DNA from: Rhodobacterales bacterium
Lineage (GTDB): Bacteria > Pseudomonadota > Alphaproteobacteria > Rhodobacterales > Rhodobacteraceae
DNA: 34,596 bases
Reading direction: 5' to 3'
Assembly (NCBI GenBank): GCA_014763725.1
Contig: JACXUX010000003.1
Coordinates: 1-34,596 of the forward strand
Shown here: in pieces, positions 1-8,348 of the stretch
Layout of the letters: each line of letters opens with the position of its first letter
Position numbering within the stretch: position 1 is the first letter of the stretch
Position numbers and translations under genes: made by a program
Notes under the pieces: model-generated
Told to the model about the DNA's origin: nothing
What the model saw: only the letters and a program-made list of their open reading frames with translations
Database searches by the model: none

Positions 1-146
1 GGCGGGTGGCGGGGCGGGCGGTGCTGCTGGTCGACGACGTGATGACCTCGGGCGCCACCCTGGCCGAGGCGACGCGCGCCCTGCGCGCAGGTGGCGCGGC
101 CCAAGTCGCGGTTCTGGTGTTGGCGCGCGTTGCGAAGGCGCCCTAG
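1..146 (+). CDS. comF: ComF-family phosphoribosyltransferase, C-terminal fragment (cut by window start)
   Basis: The window opens inside a plus-strand frame that ends in TAG at 144-146. The visible peptide contains VLLVDDVMTSGAT, the PRPP-binding signature of type I phosphoribosyltransferases (hydrophobic strand, two acidic residues, then the T-S-G-A-T loop). It is followed by about 25 residues of strand and helix, the usual tail of ComF/GntX proteins. ComF proteins are linked to DNA uptake or use, but their biochemical role is poorly defined. The glutaredoxin gene starts 39 bases downstream. The N-terminal zinc-finger half that would separate ComF from other phosphoribosyltransferases lies outside the window, so the family call rests on the motif and on the comF-grxC neighbourhood. 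Confidence 0.75.
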   Translation, partial: RVAGRAVLLVDDVMTSGATLAEATRALRAGGAAQVAVLVLARVAKAP

Positions 147-185
147 ATCGCGCTAGTCTGCCCCCGCGCGTCAGGAAGGCCCCCC

Positions 186-443
186 ATGAAACCCGTTGAA
201 ATCTATACCACCCCCCTGTGCGGCTATTGCCACGCGGCCAAGCGGCTGCTGACGGCCAAGGGCGCGGCCTATACCGAGATCGACGTCAGCCGCGACCCGG
301 CACTGCGCGCCACCATGGTCCAGCGGTCGCAGGGCGGCCGGACCGTGCCGCAGATCTTCATCGGCGGGGTGCATGTGGGCGGCTGCGACGACCTGCATGC
401 GCTGGACCGCGCCGGCCGGCTTGACCCGCTGCTGGCGGACTGA
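186..443 (+). CDS. grxC: glutaredoxin 3
   Basis: This 85-residue protein has the size and layout of a dithiol glutaredoxin. The active site C-G-Y-C is at residues 12-15, just after the first beta strand. The cis-proline segment TVPQIFI and the following GG-x-H-V-G-G-C-D-D glutathione-binding turn are also present. Such proteins reduce protein disulfides and glutathione mixed disulfides in the cytoplasm at the expense of glutathione. C-G-Y-C rather than C-P-Y-C is a common variant. The gene ends three bases before the GTG of the nitrilase-family gene, so the two are probably co-transcribed. A thiol reductase next to a putative deaminated-glutathione amidase makes a sensible pair. Confidence 0.93.
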   Translation: MKPVEIYTTPLCGYCHAAKRLLTAKGAAYTEIDVSRDPALRATMVQRSQGGRTVPQIFIGGVHVGGCDDLHALDRAGRLDPLLAD

Positions 444-446
444 CCG

Positions 447-1277
447 GTGCGCGCGGCCCTTGTGCAGCTGACGGTGGGCGACGACCCGGCCGCGAACCTG
501 CCCCTGACGCAGGCGACGGTGGCGCGCGCCGCGGCGGCGGGTGCCGACTGGGTGCTGACGCCCGAATGCACCAATGCCCTGTCGTCGAACCGCGCGCATC
601 AGCGCGCCGTGTTTCACCGCGAGGGGGACGACCCCACCCTTTCCGCGCTGCGCGACCAGGCGGCGCGGTCGGGGGTCTGGCTGCTGATCGGGTCGCTGGG
701 CCTGCGGACGGACGACGCCGATGGCCGGTTCGCCAACCGCAGCCTGCTGATCGGCCCCGATGGCGGGATCGTCGCGCGCTATGACAAGATCCACATGTTC
801 GACGTGAACGTGTCCGACACCGAGGTCTATCGCGAATCGGCCGGCTACCGGCCCGGCGACCGCGCGGTGCTGGCCGACACGCCGCTGGGCCGGATCGGGA
901 TGACGGTCTGCTACGACCTGCGCTTTCCCCATCTCTACCGGCGGCTGGCGCAGGCGGGGGCGCAGATCCTGACGGTTCCGGCCGCCTTCAACCACATCAC
1001 CGGCGCCGCGCATTGGGAGGTGCTGCTGCGCGCCCGCGCGATCGAGACGGGCTGCTTTGTCCTGGCCCCCGCCCAGACCGGGTTCCACCCCGAAACCGCG
1101 GGCCGCGGCCGGCACACGCATGGTCACAGCCTGGCCGTCGCCCCCTGGGGCGAGGTGCTGGCCGACGCCGGGACCGAACCCGGCGTCACGCTGGTCGAGA
1201 TCGACCTGACCCGGGTCGATCAGGCGCGCAGCCGCGTGCCGTCCCTGTCCCACGACCGCGCCTTTGACGGCCCCTGA
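447..1277 (+). CDS. carbon-nitrogen hydrolase of the nitrilase superfamily (Nit1/Nit2-like amidase)
   Basis: The 276-residue protein contains the whole catalytic triad of the superfamily: Glu40 (in LTPECTNAL), Lys114 (in YDKIHMFDV) and Cys155 (in TVCYDLRFPHLY). The sequence around the Cys and the KIHMFDV block are characteristic of the Nit1/Nit2 branch, whose members hydrolyse deaminated glutathione or omega-amides of 2-oxoacids. That substrate is inferred from family membership, with the neighbouring grxC as weak support. The start is GTG at 447, three bases after the grxC stop, because the MRAALVQLTVG strand begins there. The stop overlaps the next gene by one base (TGATG), which indicates translational coupling. 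Confidence 0.9.
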   Translation: MRAALVQLTVGDDPAANLPLTQATVARAAAAGADWVLTPECTNALSSNRAHQRAVFHREGDDPTLSALRDQAARSGVWLLIGSLGLRTDDADGRFANRSLLIGPDGGIVARYDKIHMFDVNVSDTEVYRESAGYRPGDRAVLADTPLGRIGMTVCYDLRFPHLYRRLAQAGAQILTVPAAFNHITGAAHWEVLLRARAIETGCFVLAPAQTGFHPETAGRGRHTHGHSLAVAPWGEVLADAGTEPGVTLVEIDLTRVDQARSRVPSLSHDRAFDGP

Positions 1278-1720
1278 TGGCAGAGCGCACCGAAGACATC
1301 GCCGTCGCGCTGTTCGGCGAGCTGTTCATGGCCGACCAGCTGGCGCGCAACCGCATCAGCCGCGTGCTGCCCAAGGGGATGGAGCTGTCGCATTTCGGCG
1401 TGCTGAACCATCTGGCCCGCCTGGGCGAGGAACGCACCCCCGCCCAGCTGGCCCGCGCCTTTCACGTCACCCGTGGCGCGATGACCAACACGCTGGCGCG
1501 GCTGGAATGGGCGGGGCACATCCACATCCGCCCCGACTGGGACGACGCGCGGCGCAAGCTGGTGGCGGTCAGCCCGGCGGGCCGGGCCGCGCGCGATGCC
1601 GCCGTGCAGGCCATCGCCCCCCTGATCGCCGAGGTGGTCCAGAACCTGGGCGCCGACCGCGTCCGCGCCGTGCTGCCCGTGCTGCGCGAGCTGCGCACCC
1701 GGCTCGAGGGCGAGGCGTGA
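1277..1720 (+). CDS. MarR-family transcriptional regulator
   Basis: This 147-residue protein has the MarR winged-helix layout. An N-terminal dimerisation helix is followed by a helix-turn-helix around residues 55-80 (TPAQLARAFHVTRGAMTNTLARLEWAGH), then the wing with the D-x-R motif (DWDDARRKLVAVSPAG) and C-terminal dimerisation helices. Members bind palindromic DNA as dimers and usually respond to small phenolic or oxidising ligands; the ligand here cannot be read from the sequence. Its ATG overlaps the stop of the amidase gene by one base, so it is co-translated with grxC and the hydrolase and may regulate them. It ends 7 bases from the convergent transglutaminase-like gene, with no terminator between. 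Confidence 0.9.
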   Translation: MAERTEDIAVALFGELFMADQLARNRISRVLPKGMELSHFGVLNHLARLGEERTPAQLARAFHVTRGAMTNTLARLEWAGHIHIRPDWDDARRKLVAVSPAGRAARDAAVQAIAPLIAEVVQNLGADRVRAVLPVLRELRTRLEGEA

Positions 1721-1727
1721 CGCCGCC

Positions 1728-2555
1728 TCAGTCTGGTCGCTTGGCCGGCGGATTGGCCAGATCGTAGCACCAGACGCGGAACCCGCGCAGAACATGCGGG
1801 CCAAAGCTGTGCAGCAGCGGCACATCCGCGGCATCGCGGCCATGCGCCACCTTGGTGCGGCCGATCCGCAGCTTGTTGTTGCGCGGGTCAAAGGTGATCC
1901 AGCGCCCGCCCAGATAAACCTCGATCCAGGCCGAGAAATCCGTCGGATCGACCACCGGCGCGCCGATGTCGCCCAGATAGCCGTTCACATAGCGCGCCGG
2001 GATGTTCATGCAGCGGCAGAGCGCAATGGCCAGATGCGCGAAATCGCGGCAGACGCCGGTGCCTTCGCGATAGGCCTCGGCCGCGGTGCGGGTGACCCGC
2101 GCCGCCATGTAGTTGAACCGGATGTGGCCATGCACGAAATCGCAGATCGCCTGCACCCGACCCCAGCCCGGCGGAATGGCGCCGAACCGGTCCCGGGCGA
2201 TCTGGCTTAACGTGTCGGTCTCGCAATAGCGGCTGCCCAGCAGATAGATCAGCGTGTCGTCGGGCAGTTCGGGGATCGGATGTTCGCGCGCCGTGGGGTC
2301 GTAGTCGTCCTGCCGGCCCGGATCGCGGATCGTGCAGTCCTGCCGGATCGAGAACACCCCCCCCGGCGCCACCATCCGCAGGCAGGTGTTGCCGAACAGG
2401 TCGCGATAGCGGCCCAGCGGCACGGCGGGGGTGGTCGTCACCGGCGACTGGCGGTCCAGATCGGCCAGGCGTTCGTCGCGCAGGCTCAGCAGGCAGACCA
2501 GCGGCGTGGGCTGCGGCGTCTCGATCGTCACGTCATATCCGAACCGGATCAGCAT
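1728..2555 (-). CDS. transglutaminase-like (cysteine protease fold) protein with Ser in place of the catalytic His
   Basis: A 275-residue protein starting at the ATG at 2555, which is preceded by a strong AGGGAGGG ribosome site; an upstream in-frame ATG would add a low-complexity Gly/Pro/Arg tail and is unlikely. An N-terminal beta-rich domain of about 100 residues precedes a transglutaminase core. The core has the nucleophile Cys169 in GTGVCRDFAHLA and an Asp at 223 in FDPRNN. At the position where the core family has His (D-x-H-A-W) this protein has D-F-S-A-W, with Ser208. I believe this substitution recurs in a subgroup of alphaproteobacterial homologues, but that is recollection. Without the His the protein may use another base or may have lost peptidase activity. 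No signal peptide is visible and the substrate is unknown. Confidence 0.82.
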   Translation of the reverse strand: MLIRFGYDVTIETPQPTPLVCLLSLRDERLADLDRQSPVTTTPAVPLGRYRDLFGNTCLRMVAPGGVFSIRQDCTIRDPGRQDDYDPTAREHPIPELPDDTLIYLLGSRYCETDTLSQIARDRFGAIPPGWGRVQAICDFVHGHIRFNYMAARVTRTAAEAYREGTGVCRDFAHLAIALCRCMNIPARYVNGYLGDIGAPVVDPTDFSAWIEVYLGGRWITFDPRNNKLRIGRTKVAHGRDAADVPLLHSFGPHVLRGFRVWCYDLANPPAKRPD

Positions 2556-2697
2556 CGGCGCCCTCCCTGGGCCCTGGCCCTGCCCGGTCATCGGACCTCG
2601 CCCCCTCCCTTGGGGCGCGCCATCGCGGGGTGCAAGCGGCAAAAGGCGCCGCGGGTCGGCAAGGCACCCCGATGCCCGGATTTCGGGCGTTGCGCGA

Positions 2698-3141
2698 TCA
2701 GACCCGGCGCAGGCGGATCACCACATCGACGCGGGCCACGGTCGTGCCCTCGGGCGCGGCGGGCAGGCCCACGATCTTCAGATCCTCGGCCGGGGCATCG
2801 GTCAGCGTCGCGGTATCTTCCCAGTAGAAATGCGGATGGTCATCCATCCGCGTGTCGAAATAGCTGCGGCTGCCGTCGACCACCACTTCCTGCATCAGCC
2901 CCGCCTCGCAGAAGGCGCGCAGGGTGTTGTAGACGGTGGCCAGGCTGACCTTTTCGCCCGCGTCCAGACAGGCGGCATACAGCCCCTCGGCCGTCACATG
3001 CCGATCCTCGCCATCGCCCACCAGCAGCGCGGCCAGCGCCACACGTTGCCGGGTCGGCCGCAGGCCGCCCCGGGCCAGCCAGGCGGCGCCGCGGTCATGG
3101 GCGGCGGTCACGTCCCGCAGTCCTGTCGTTTCCATGTCCAT
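2698..3141 (-). CDS. irr: Fur-family iron response regulator Irr
   Basis: The 147-residue protein has the Fur winged helix ([15 protein letters not shown] at about residues 26-40; [18 protein letters not shown] as the recognition region) and the Fur metal/haem region [10 protein letters not shown]. It lacks the C-x-x-C structural zinc motif of Fur and Zur, as Irr proteins do. In Irr the motif is often H-H-H-F; here it is H-P-H-F. Irr controls haem and iron genes in Alphaproteobacteria in response to haem status. The location immediately divergent from fabA-fabB-fabI is the conserved Rhodobacteraceae arrangement. Two starts are possible (3141 or 3135); 3141 has GGGAG nine bases upstream and is preferred. 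Confidence 0.88.
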   Translation of the reverse strand: MDMETTGLRDVTAAHDRGAAWLARGGLRPTRQRVALAALLVGDGEDRHVTAEGLYAACLDAGEKVSLATVYNTLRAFCEAGLMQEVVVDGSRSYFDTRMDDHPHFYWEDTATLTDAPAEDLKIVGLPAAPEGTTVARVDVVIRLRRV

Positions 3142-3169
3142 TCCGGGCCACTCCCGACACCATTTGCGT

Positions 3170-3205
3170 GATATAGGGTGCGCGACGCGCGGATTTCAAA
3201 TGAAA
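3170..3205 (-). promoter_or_regulatory. sigma70-type promoter of irr with an overlapping inverted repeat
   Basis: On the minus strand TTGAAA (3199-3194) and TATATC (3175-3170) are separated by 18 bases, a good sigma70 match. Transcription would start near 3163, about 20 bases before the irr ATG. The -35 hexamer lies inside the near-perfect dyad TTTCA-AA-TGAAA (3194-3205), an A/T-rich element in otherwise GC-rich DNA. A repressor bound there would block the promoter. Autoregulation by Irr or control by another Fur-type protein is inferred. Confidence 0.6.
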
Positions 3206-3245
3206 ATGCTGCGCAGCCCCGGGGGCGCCCCGGGACCCGCCGCCC

Positions 3246-3274
3246 TTGCGCCCCCTTCCTGCGCAGTGTTACAG
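3246..3274 (+). promoter_or_regulatory. possible fabA promoter
   Basis: TTGCGC (3246-3251) and TTACAG (3269-3274) lie 17 bases apart upstream of fabA, in the only local sequence that resembles a forward sigma70 promoter. The -10 match is poor, so the call is tentative. The 184-base region between irr and fabA otherwise holds only GC-rich sequence and the irr promoter. Confidence 0.3.
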
Positions 3275-3325
3275 CACGAAAAAAGGGGCTGGCGCGGTGC
3301 TGGCGGGGGAAAAGGCGGCAGGCGG

Positions 3326-3835
3326 ATGGCGGGGTGTCCCACACGTTTCGAGCGGGAAGATCTTCTGAAATGCGCGCGGGGCGAATTGTTCGGGCCGGGC
3401 AATGCGCAGCTGCCGCTGCCGCCGATGCTGATGATGGACCGCATCACCGAGATTTCCGAAGACGGCGGCGAACATGGCAAGGGCCATGTGGTGGCCGAAT
3501 TCGACATCACGCCGGACCTGTGGTTCTTTGAATGCCATTTCCCCGGCAACCCGATCATGCCGGGCTGCCTGGGTCTGGACGGGCTGTGGCAGCTGACCGG
3601 GTTCAACCTGGGCTGGCGCGGCTGGCAGGGGCGCGGCTACGCCCTGGGCGTGGGCGAGGTCAAGCTGACCGGCATGGTCCGCCCCGACCGCAGGATGCTG
3701 CGCTATCACGTCGATTTTACCAAGGCCATGCAGACCCGCCGGCTGACCATGGGCGTGGCCGACGGCCGGGTCGAGGCCGACGGCGAGGTGATCTATCTGG
3801 TCAAGGACATGAAGGTGGCATTGTCGGCCAGCTGA
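3326..3835 (+). CDS. fabA: 3-hydroxydecanoyl-ACP dehydratase/isomerase FabA
   Basis: A 169-residue protein of normal FabA length. It begins at the ATG at 3326, where similarity to family N-termini starts ([18 protein letters not shown]). FabA dehydrates 3-hydroxydecanoyl-ACP and isomerises the trans-2 product to cis-3-decenoyl-ACP, the branch point for anaerobic-type unsaturated fatty acid synthesis. The catalytic His71 lies in [15 protein letters not shown] and the catalytic Asp85 in [11 protein letters not shown], matching His70 and Asp84 of the E. coli enzyme. It is followed after 23 bases by fabB, which extends the cis-3 product. The longer open frame upstream of 3326 is non-coding by composition. 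Confidence 0.96.
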   Translation: MAGCPTRFEREDLLKCARGELFGPGNAQLPLPPMLMMDRITEISEDGGEHGKGHVVAEFDITPDLWFFECHFPGNPIMPGCLGLDGLWQLTGFNLGWRGWQGRGYALGVGEVKLTGMVRPDRRMLRYHVDFTKAMQTRRLTMGVADGRVEADGEVIYLVKDMKVALSAS

Positions 3836-3858
3836 CCGACCGCCAGGAAAGGGGTGCC

Positions 3859-5088
3859 ATGCGCCGCGTCGTCATCACCGGGATCGGCATCGTCTCGCCG
3901 ATCGGCAATTCCGCCGCCGAGGTCGAGGCCAGCCTGCGCGCCGGCCGGTCCGGTATCGTCTTTGCCGAGGATTACGCCGAACACGGCTTTCGCAGCCGGG
4001 TCAAGGGCCAGCCGAACATCGTGCTCGAGGATCACATCGACAAGCGCGACCTGCGCTTCATGGGCGATGGGGCGGCCTACAACTTCATCGCCATGCGCCA
4101 GGCGATCGCCGACAGCGGCCTGACCGAGGCCGAGGTGTCCAACGACCGCACCGGGATCATCGTGGGGTCGGGCGGGCCGTCGACGAAAAGCTTCTTCAAG
4201 GCGCACAACATCGTGCGCGAAACCGGCAGCCCCAAGCGGATCGGCCCCTTCGGCGTGACCAAGGGCATGTCGTCCACCAACTCGGCCTGCCTGGCCACGC
4301 CGTTCCGGATCAAGGGGGTGAACTACTCGATCACCTCGGCCTGTTCGACCAGTGCCCATTGCATCGGCAACGGGACCGAACTGATCCAGTGGGGCAAGCA
4401 GGACATCGTCTTTGCCGGCGGCGGCGAGGAGCTGGACTGGACCCTGTCCTGCCTGTTCGACGCCATGGGCGCGATGAGCTCGAAATACAACGACACGCCC
4501 CAGACCGCCAGCCGCGCCTTTGACGCCACGCGCGACGGCTTTGTCATCGCGGGCGGCGGCGGGGTCGTGGTGCTGGAGGAGCTGGGCCACGCCCTGGCCC
4601 GCGGCGCCCGGATCTATGCCGAGGTGACGGGCTACGGCGCCACATCGGACGGTCAGGACATGGTGGCCCCCTCGGGCGAGGGCGGCGAACGGTCGATGCG
4701 GCTGGCGCTGTCCATCCTGCCCGCGGGCCGGCGGATCGACTACATCAACGCCCACGGAACCAGCACGCCCGCCGGCGACGTGACCGAGGTCAAGGCGATC
4801 CGCCGCGTCTTTGGCGAGGGCAACGTGCCCCCCATCAGCTCGACCAAGTCGCTGACCGGCCATGCGCTGGGCGCGACCGGCGTGCATGAGGCGATCTATT
4901 CCATCCTGATGATGCAGGGCGGGTTCATCGCCGCATCAGCCAACGTGACCACGCTGGACCCCGAACTGCACCCGCAGGAAATCTGCACCGAAACCCGCAC
5001 GGGGGTGCAGATCGACAGCGTGCTGTCGAACAGCTTCGGCTTTGGCGGCACCAATGCGACGCTGGTGCTGAGCAGATATTCCGGCTGA
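3859..5088 (+). CDS. fabB: 3-oxoacyl-ACP synthase I FabB
   Basis: This 409-residue thiolase-fold condensing enzyme starts at the ATG at 3859, preceded by AGGAAAGGGG. Catalytic residues are Cys162 (in [12 protein letters not shown]), His299 (in [11 protein letters not shown]), Lys330 and His335 (in [12 protein letters not shown]), the full Cys-His-His set of KAS I/II enzymes. The C-terminal NSFGFGGTN motif is intact. KAS I elongates the cis-3-decenoyl-ACP made by FabA, and the fabA-fabB-fabI order supports KAS I over FabF. The frame continues upstream without a stop to 3532, but that extension overlaps fabA and is not real. Confidence 0.95.
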   Translation: MRRVVITGIGIVSPIGNSAAEVEASLRAGRSGIVFAEDYAEHGFRSRVKGQPNIVLEDHIDKRDLRFMGDGAAYNFIAMRQAIADSGLTEAEVSNDRTGIIVGSGGPSTKSFFKAHNIVRETGSPKRIGPFGVTKGMSSTNSACLATPFRIKGVNYSITSACSTSAHCIGNGTELIQWGKQDIVFAGGGEELDWTLSCLFDAMGAMSSKYNDTPQTASRAFDATRDGFVIAGGGGVVVLEELGHALARGARIYAEVTGYGATSDGQDMVAPSGEGGERSMRLALSILPAGRRIDYINAHGTSTPAGDVTEVKAIRRVFGEGNVPPISSTKSLTGHALGATGVHEAIYSILMMQGGFIAASANVTTLDPELHPQEICTETRTGVQIDSVLSNSFGFGGTNATLVLSRYSG

Positions 5089-5122
5089 CCCGCCCGCGGC
5101 GGATTTCCTGAAAGGGCTTTTC

Positions 5123-5911
5123 ATGACCGATCTGATGCAGGGCAGACGCGGCCTGGTGATGGGGGTGGCGAACGACCGGTCCATCGCCTGGGGCATCGCC
5201 CGGGCGCTGCATGCGGCGGGGGCCGAGCTGGCCTTTTCCTATCAGGGCGAGGCCTTCGGCAAGCGGGTCGAGCCGCTGGCCGCCAGCCTGGGGTCGAATT
5301 TCCTGGTCGATGTCGACGTGACCGACGATGCCAGCCTGGATGCCTGCTTTGCCGCGCTGCGCGACCGCTGGGGCACGGTCGATTTCGTCATCCACGCCAT
5401 CGCCTATTCGGACAAGACCGAATTGACGGGCCGGTTCATCAACACCACGCGCGCGAACTTCAAGCAGTCGCTGGACATCTCGTGCTTTTCCTTCATCGAC
5501 GTGGCGCGCCGCGCGGCCGATCTGATGCCGCAGGGCGGGTCTCTGGTCACGCTGACCTTCCAGGGGTCGAACCGGGTGACGCCCAACTACAACGTGATGG
5601 GCGTGGCCAAGGCGGCGCTGGAAAGCTCGGTCCGCTATCTGGCCAATGACCTGGGGCCGCAGAAGGTGCGCGTGAACGCGATCAGCCCCGGCCCGATGAA
5701 GACGCTGGCCGGTGCCGCCATCGGCGGGGCGCGGGCCACCTTCCGCCATACCGAGGCGAACGCCCCCCTGCGGGCCAATGCCACGCTCGAGGCCGTGGGC
5801 GGCACCGCCGTCTGGCTGTGTTCCGACTGGGGCGCCTGCACCACGGGCGAGGTGGTGCGCGTCGACGGCGGCTTCCACGTGCTGGGCATGCCGCAGGCCG
5901 ACAACCTCTGA
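5123..5911 (+). CDS. fabI: enoyl-ACP reductase [NADH] FabI
   Basis: A 262-residue short-chain-dehydrogenase-like enoyl reductase that completes each elongation cycle. Visible features are the modified nucleotide loop G-V-A-N-D-R-S-I-A-W-G at 14-24, Tyr156 in PNYNVMGVAKAALE and Lys163. The numbering coincides with E. coli FabI. At position 146, where most FabI proteins have Tyr, this one has Phe (LTFQGSN). Tyr156 and Lys163 are the essential pair, so activity is expected. The N-terminal GRRGLVMGVAND and the C-terminal VVRVDGGFHVLGM are typical. The 34-base gap from fabB has AAAGG before the ATG. A strong hairpin follows the stop. Confidence 0.94.
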   Translation: MTDLMQGRRGLVMGVANDRSIAWGIARALHAAGAELAFSYQGEAFGKRVEPLAASLGSNFLVDVDVTDDASLDACFAALRDRWGTVDFVIHAIAYSDKTELTGRFINTTRANFKQSLDISCFSFIDVARRAADLMPQGGSLVTLTFQGSNRVTPNYNVMGVAKAALESSVRYLANDLGPQKVRVNAISPGPMKTLAGAAIGGARATFRHTEANAPLRANATLEAVGGTAVWLCSDWGACTTGEVVRVDGGFHVLGMPQADNL

Positions 5912-5925
5912 CCCCCGAACGCGAA

Positions 5926-5949
5926 CGACCCCGCCCGGGGGCGGGGTCG
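5926..5949. terminator. hairpin between convergent fabI and dctP
   Basis: CGACCCCGCCC (5926-5936) is perfectly complementary to GGGCGGGGTCG (5939-5949). The 11-bp GC-rich stem closes over two bases, so the innermost pair probably opens to a 4-base loop. It sits 15 bases after the fabI stop and 16 bases beyond the dctP stop, so it can act on both transcripts. There is no T-tract on either side, so termination would rely on the stem or on Rho. Confidence 0.65.
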
Positions 5950-5964
5950 CTGCGGGGCGCGGTG

Positions 5965-7026
5965 TCAGCTCAGATCGGCCGCGCGTTCGGCGGCCACCGC
6001 CGCCTCGGCCTGGGCCACGGCCTGGGCAAAGGCGTCCAGAACCTCGGGCCCGCCCTTCACATTCGCCTTGAACCAGTCGAACACCGGCGCCACCGCGGCC
6101 TTGAAGGCGGCCTTTTCCTGGGCGGTCGGGACATAGATCTGGTCGCCGGCCGCGCGGAAATCGGCATAGGCCAAGATTTCCTTGCGCTTTGGGCTGGCGA
6201 ATGTCGCCTGCTGCAGCGCGGCGAAACCGTCGACGACGATCTGCTGCTGTTCGGGCGTCAGCGACTTGAACCGGTTGTTGCCCATCCACCAGAAGGCGCC
6301 CATGTAGCTGTGGCCATCCAGCGTGATGTGCTTGACCCCCGCATCGGTGAACTTCATCGACATGATGTCGGTGATGCCGTTCGCGGTGCCCTCGACCACG
6401 CCGGTCTGCAGCGAGGTGAACAGCTCCGGCCACGGGATCGGCGTGGGCGAGGCGCCCAGCGTCGTGGCCAGCGTCTGGGGCAGGTCGGCGGGCAGCGTGC
6501 GCATCTTCATCCCGGCCAGGTCGGCGGGGGTGGCGATGCGCTTCTGCGTGTTGGCATAGTTGCGCCAGCCGCCGGTGTTGCCGATGGTCATCAGGCGGAT
6601 CGTGTCGCCGCTGTCGGCCAGCGCCATGGCGCGCAGCTGCCGGGTAAAGTCGGTGCCGGTCAGCACCTCTTCGGCGATGCGGTCGTCGCTCATCAGATAG
6701 GGCAGGTCCAGCACCTGGATATAGGGGAACAGCCCCGCCGCGCCGCCGCTGGTGGAAATGTAGATGTCGATCGTGCCGTCGGCCACGCCGGCCAGGCATT
6801 CGTCGCCCTTGGCGCAGAGCTGCGTGCCCATGAAGATTTCCACGCCGATCGCGCCGTTCGAGGCGTTCTCGACATAGTTCTTGAACACGACCAGGCCGTC
6901 GTAATCCTCATCCTGTTCGTTCGAATTGGCGGTGGCGCGCAGCACGATGTCCTGCGCCAGCGCAGCCCCCGCCGTGCCCGCCAGCAATGCCGCCAGCGCC
7001 AGCGATTTCAGGCATGTCTTCAGCAT
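5965..7026 (-). CDS. dctP: TRAP transporter solute-binding protein, DctP family
   Basis: A 353-residue periplasmic binding protein. It begins at the ATG at 7026, which follows GGGAGGTAAC and opens a classic signal peptide: Lys-containing n-region, hydrophobic Ala/Leu core, and a G-A-A-L-A-Q cleavage region near residue 24. The mature part carries DctP features, including the FMGTQL segment, an IDIYIS strand, and GMKMRTLPADLPQ with the conserved Arg that usually pairs with a substrate carboxylate. The Arg suggests a carboxylated ligand; the identity is unknown. It is the last gene of the minus-strand TRAP operon (dctQ-dctM-dctP), 34 bases after dctM. Confidence 0.92.
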   Translation of the reverse strand: MLKTCLKSLALAALLAGTAGAALAQDIVLRATANSNEQDEDYDGLVVFKNYVENASNGAIGVEIFMGTQLCAKGDECLAGVADGTIDIYISTSGGAAGLFPYIQVLDLPYLMSDDRIAEEVLTGTDFTRQLRAMALADSGDTIRLMTIGNTGGWRNYANTQKRIATPADLAGMKMRTLPADLPQTLATTLGASPTPIPWPELFTSLQTGVVEGTANGITDIMSMKFTDAGVKHITLDGHSYMGAFWWMGNNRFKSLTPEQQQIVVDGFAALQQATFASPKRKEILAYADFRAAGDQIYVPTAQEKAAFKAAVAPVFDWFKANVKGGPEVLDAFAQAVAQAEAAVAAERAADLS

Positions 7027-7060
7027 GTTACCTCCCATCGGTGTTTTGTGCAGTCGTAGA

Positions 7061-8347
7061 TCAATCGACGAACCCCGCAAGCCGCGGCAGCGTCAGCGAC
7101 AGCGCGGGGACATAGGTGATCAGCAGGATCACCAGGAATTCCACGGCCAGGAACGGCAGCACGGCGCGGGCCACGGTTTCCACCCGCAGCCCCGACACGG
7201 CCGCGGTGGCAAACAGCACCAGCCCCATCGGCGGCGTCAGCAGGCCCACGGTCAGGTTCACCACCATGACCACGGCGAAATGCACCGGATCGACGCCCAT
7301 CTGCGCAAAGATCGGCCCCAGGATCGGCCCCAGGATGATGATCGCGGGCCCCGCATCCAGGAACATGCCCACGATGAACAACAACAGGTTGACCAGCAGC
7401 AGCAGCAGCGGTTTTTCCGTCAGCCCCAGGAACGCCGCCGCCAGCAGTTCCGGCGTATGCGCCAGCGCCGCCACCGTCTTGAACGCCATCGCCGCCCCCA
7501 CCAGCAGCAGGACCACCGCGCTGGTAGTGCCCGCCCGCGTCAGCACGCCGGGAATGTCGGTCCAGCGCAGCGTGCGCAGCACGAAGAGCGAGATCAGGAA
7601 GCTGTAGCCCACCGCGACGGCCGCGGCCTCGGTCGGGGTGAAGACGCCCGACAGGATGCCCCCCATCAGCAGCACGGGCGTCATCAGCGGCCAGAAGGCC
7701 GCGGCACCCGCCCGCCCCGCCTCGGCCCAGTTGGCGCGCGGCTGCGCCTGGGGCAGGCCATAGCGGCCGGCCATCAGCTTGATCGCGATCATCAGCGCAA
7801 CCCCGATCAGCACCCCAGGCACGATCCCGGCCAGGAACAGCGCGGCGACGCTTTCGCCCATCACCTAGGCATAGATGATCATGATGCCCGAGGGCGGGAT
7901 GATCGGCCCGATGATCGCGCTGGCCGCGGTGATCGCCGCGGCAAAGGGGCGGGGATAGCCCTTGCGTTCCATCTGCGGGATGATGATCGACCCCAGCGCC
8001 GAGACATCGGCCACCGCCGACCCCGAAATCCCGGCAAACAGCATGGAATCCACCACGTTGACCTGCGCCAGCCCGCCGCGGAAATGGCCCACCATGGCCT
8101 GGGCGAACCCCACGATCCGCGCGCTGATGCCGCCGCGGTTCATCATCTCGGCCGCCAGCATGAAGAAGGGGATCGCCATCAGCGGAAAGCTGTTCATCCC
8201 CTCGTAGACGTTGCGATACAGCAGCACGATGTCGCGTTCCTGCCCGTTCGGCCACAGCAGGATCGCAGGGGCCGCCAGCAGGCCGAAGACGACCGGCAGC
8301 CCCAGCATCAGGAAGACCAGGAACAGCGGCAGGAACAGGCTCAGCAT
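7061..8347 (-). pseudogene. dctM: TRAP transporter large permease DctM, interrupted by an in-frame amber codon
   Basis: Read through, the frame encodes about 428 residues, the normal DctM length, with many hydrophobic segments and the family blocks PLMAIPFFMLAAEMMNRGG, GSAVADVSALG and PPMGLVLF. Codon 161 is TAG (plus-strand 7865-7867), placed between the conserved IIPPSGIMIIYA and GESVAALFLAGIVPG. The frame is the same on both sides, so a single base change (for instance TTG to TAG) explains it. The next two codons are GTG-ATG, so the C-terminal 267 residues could be made by reinitiation. A single substitution is easily either a true mutation or a sequence error. DctM forms the transport channel with DctQ, so the importer is probably inactive unless the halves assemble. 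The start is 1 base after the dctQ stop. Confidence 0.85.
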
Positions 8348-8348
8348 G

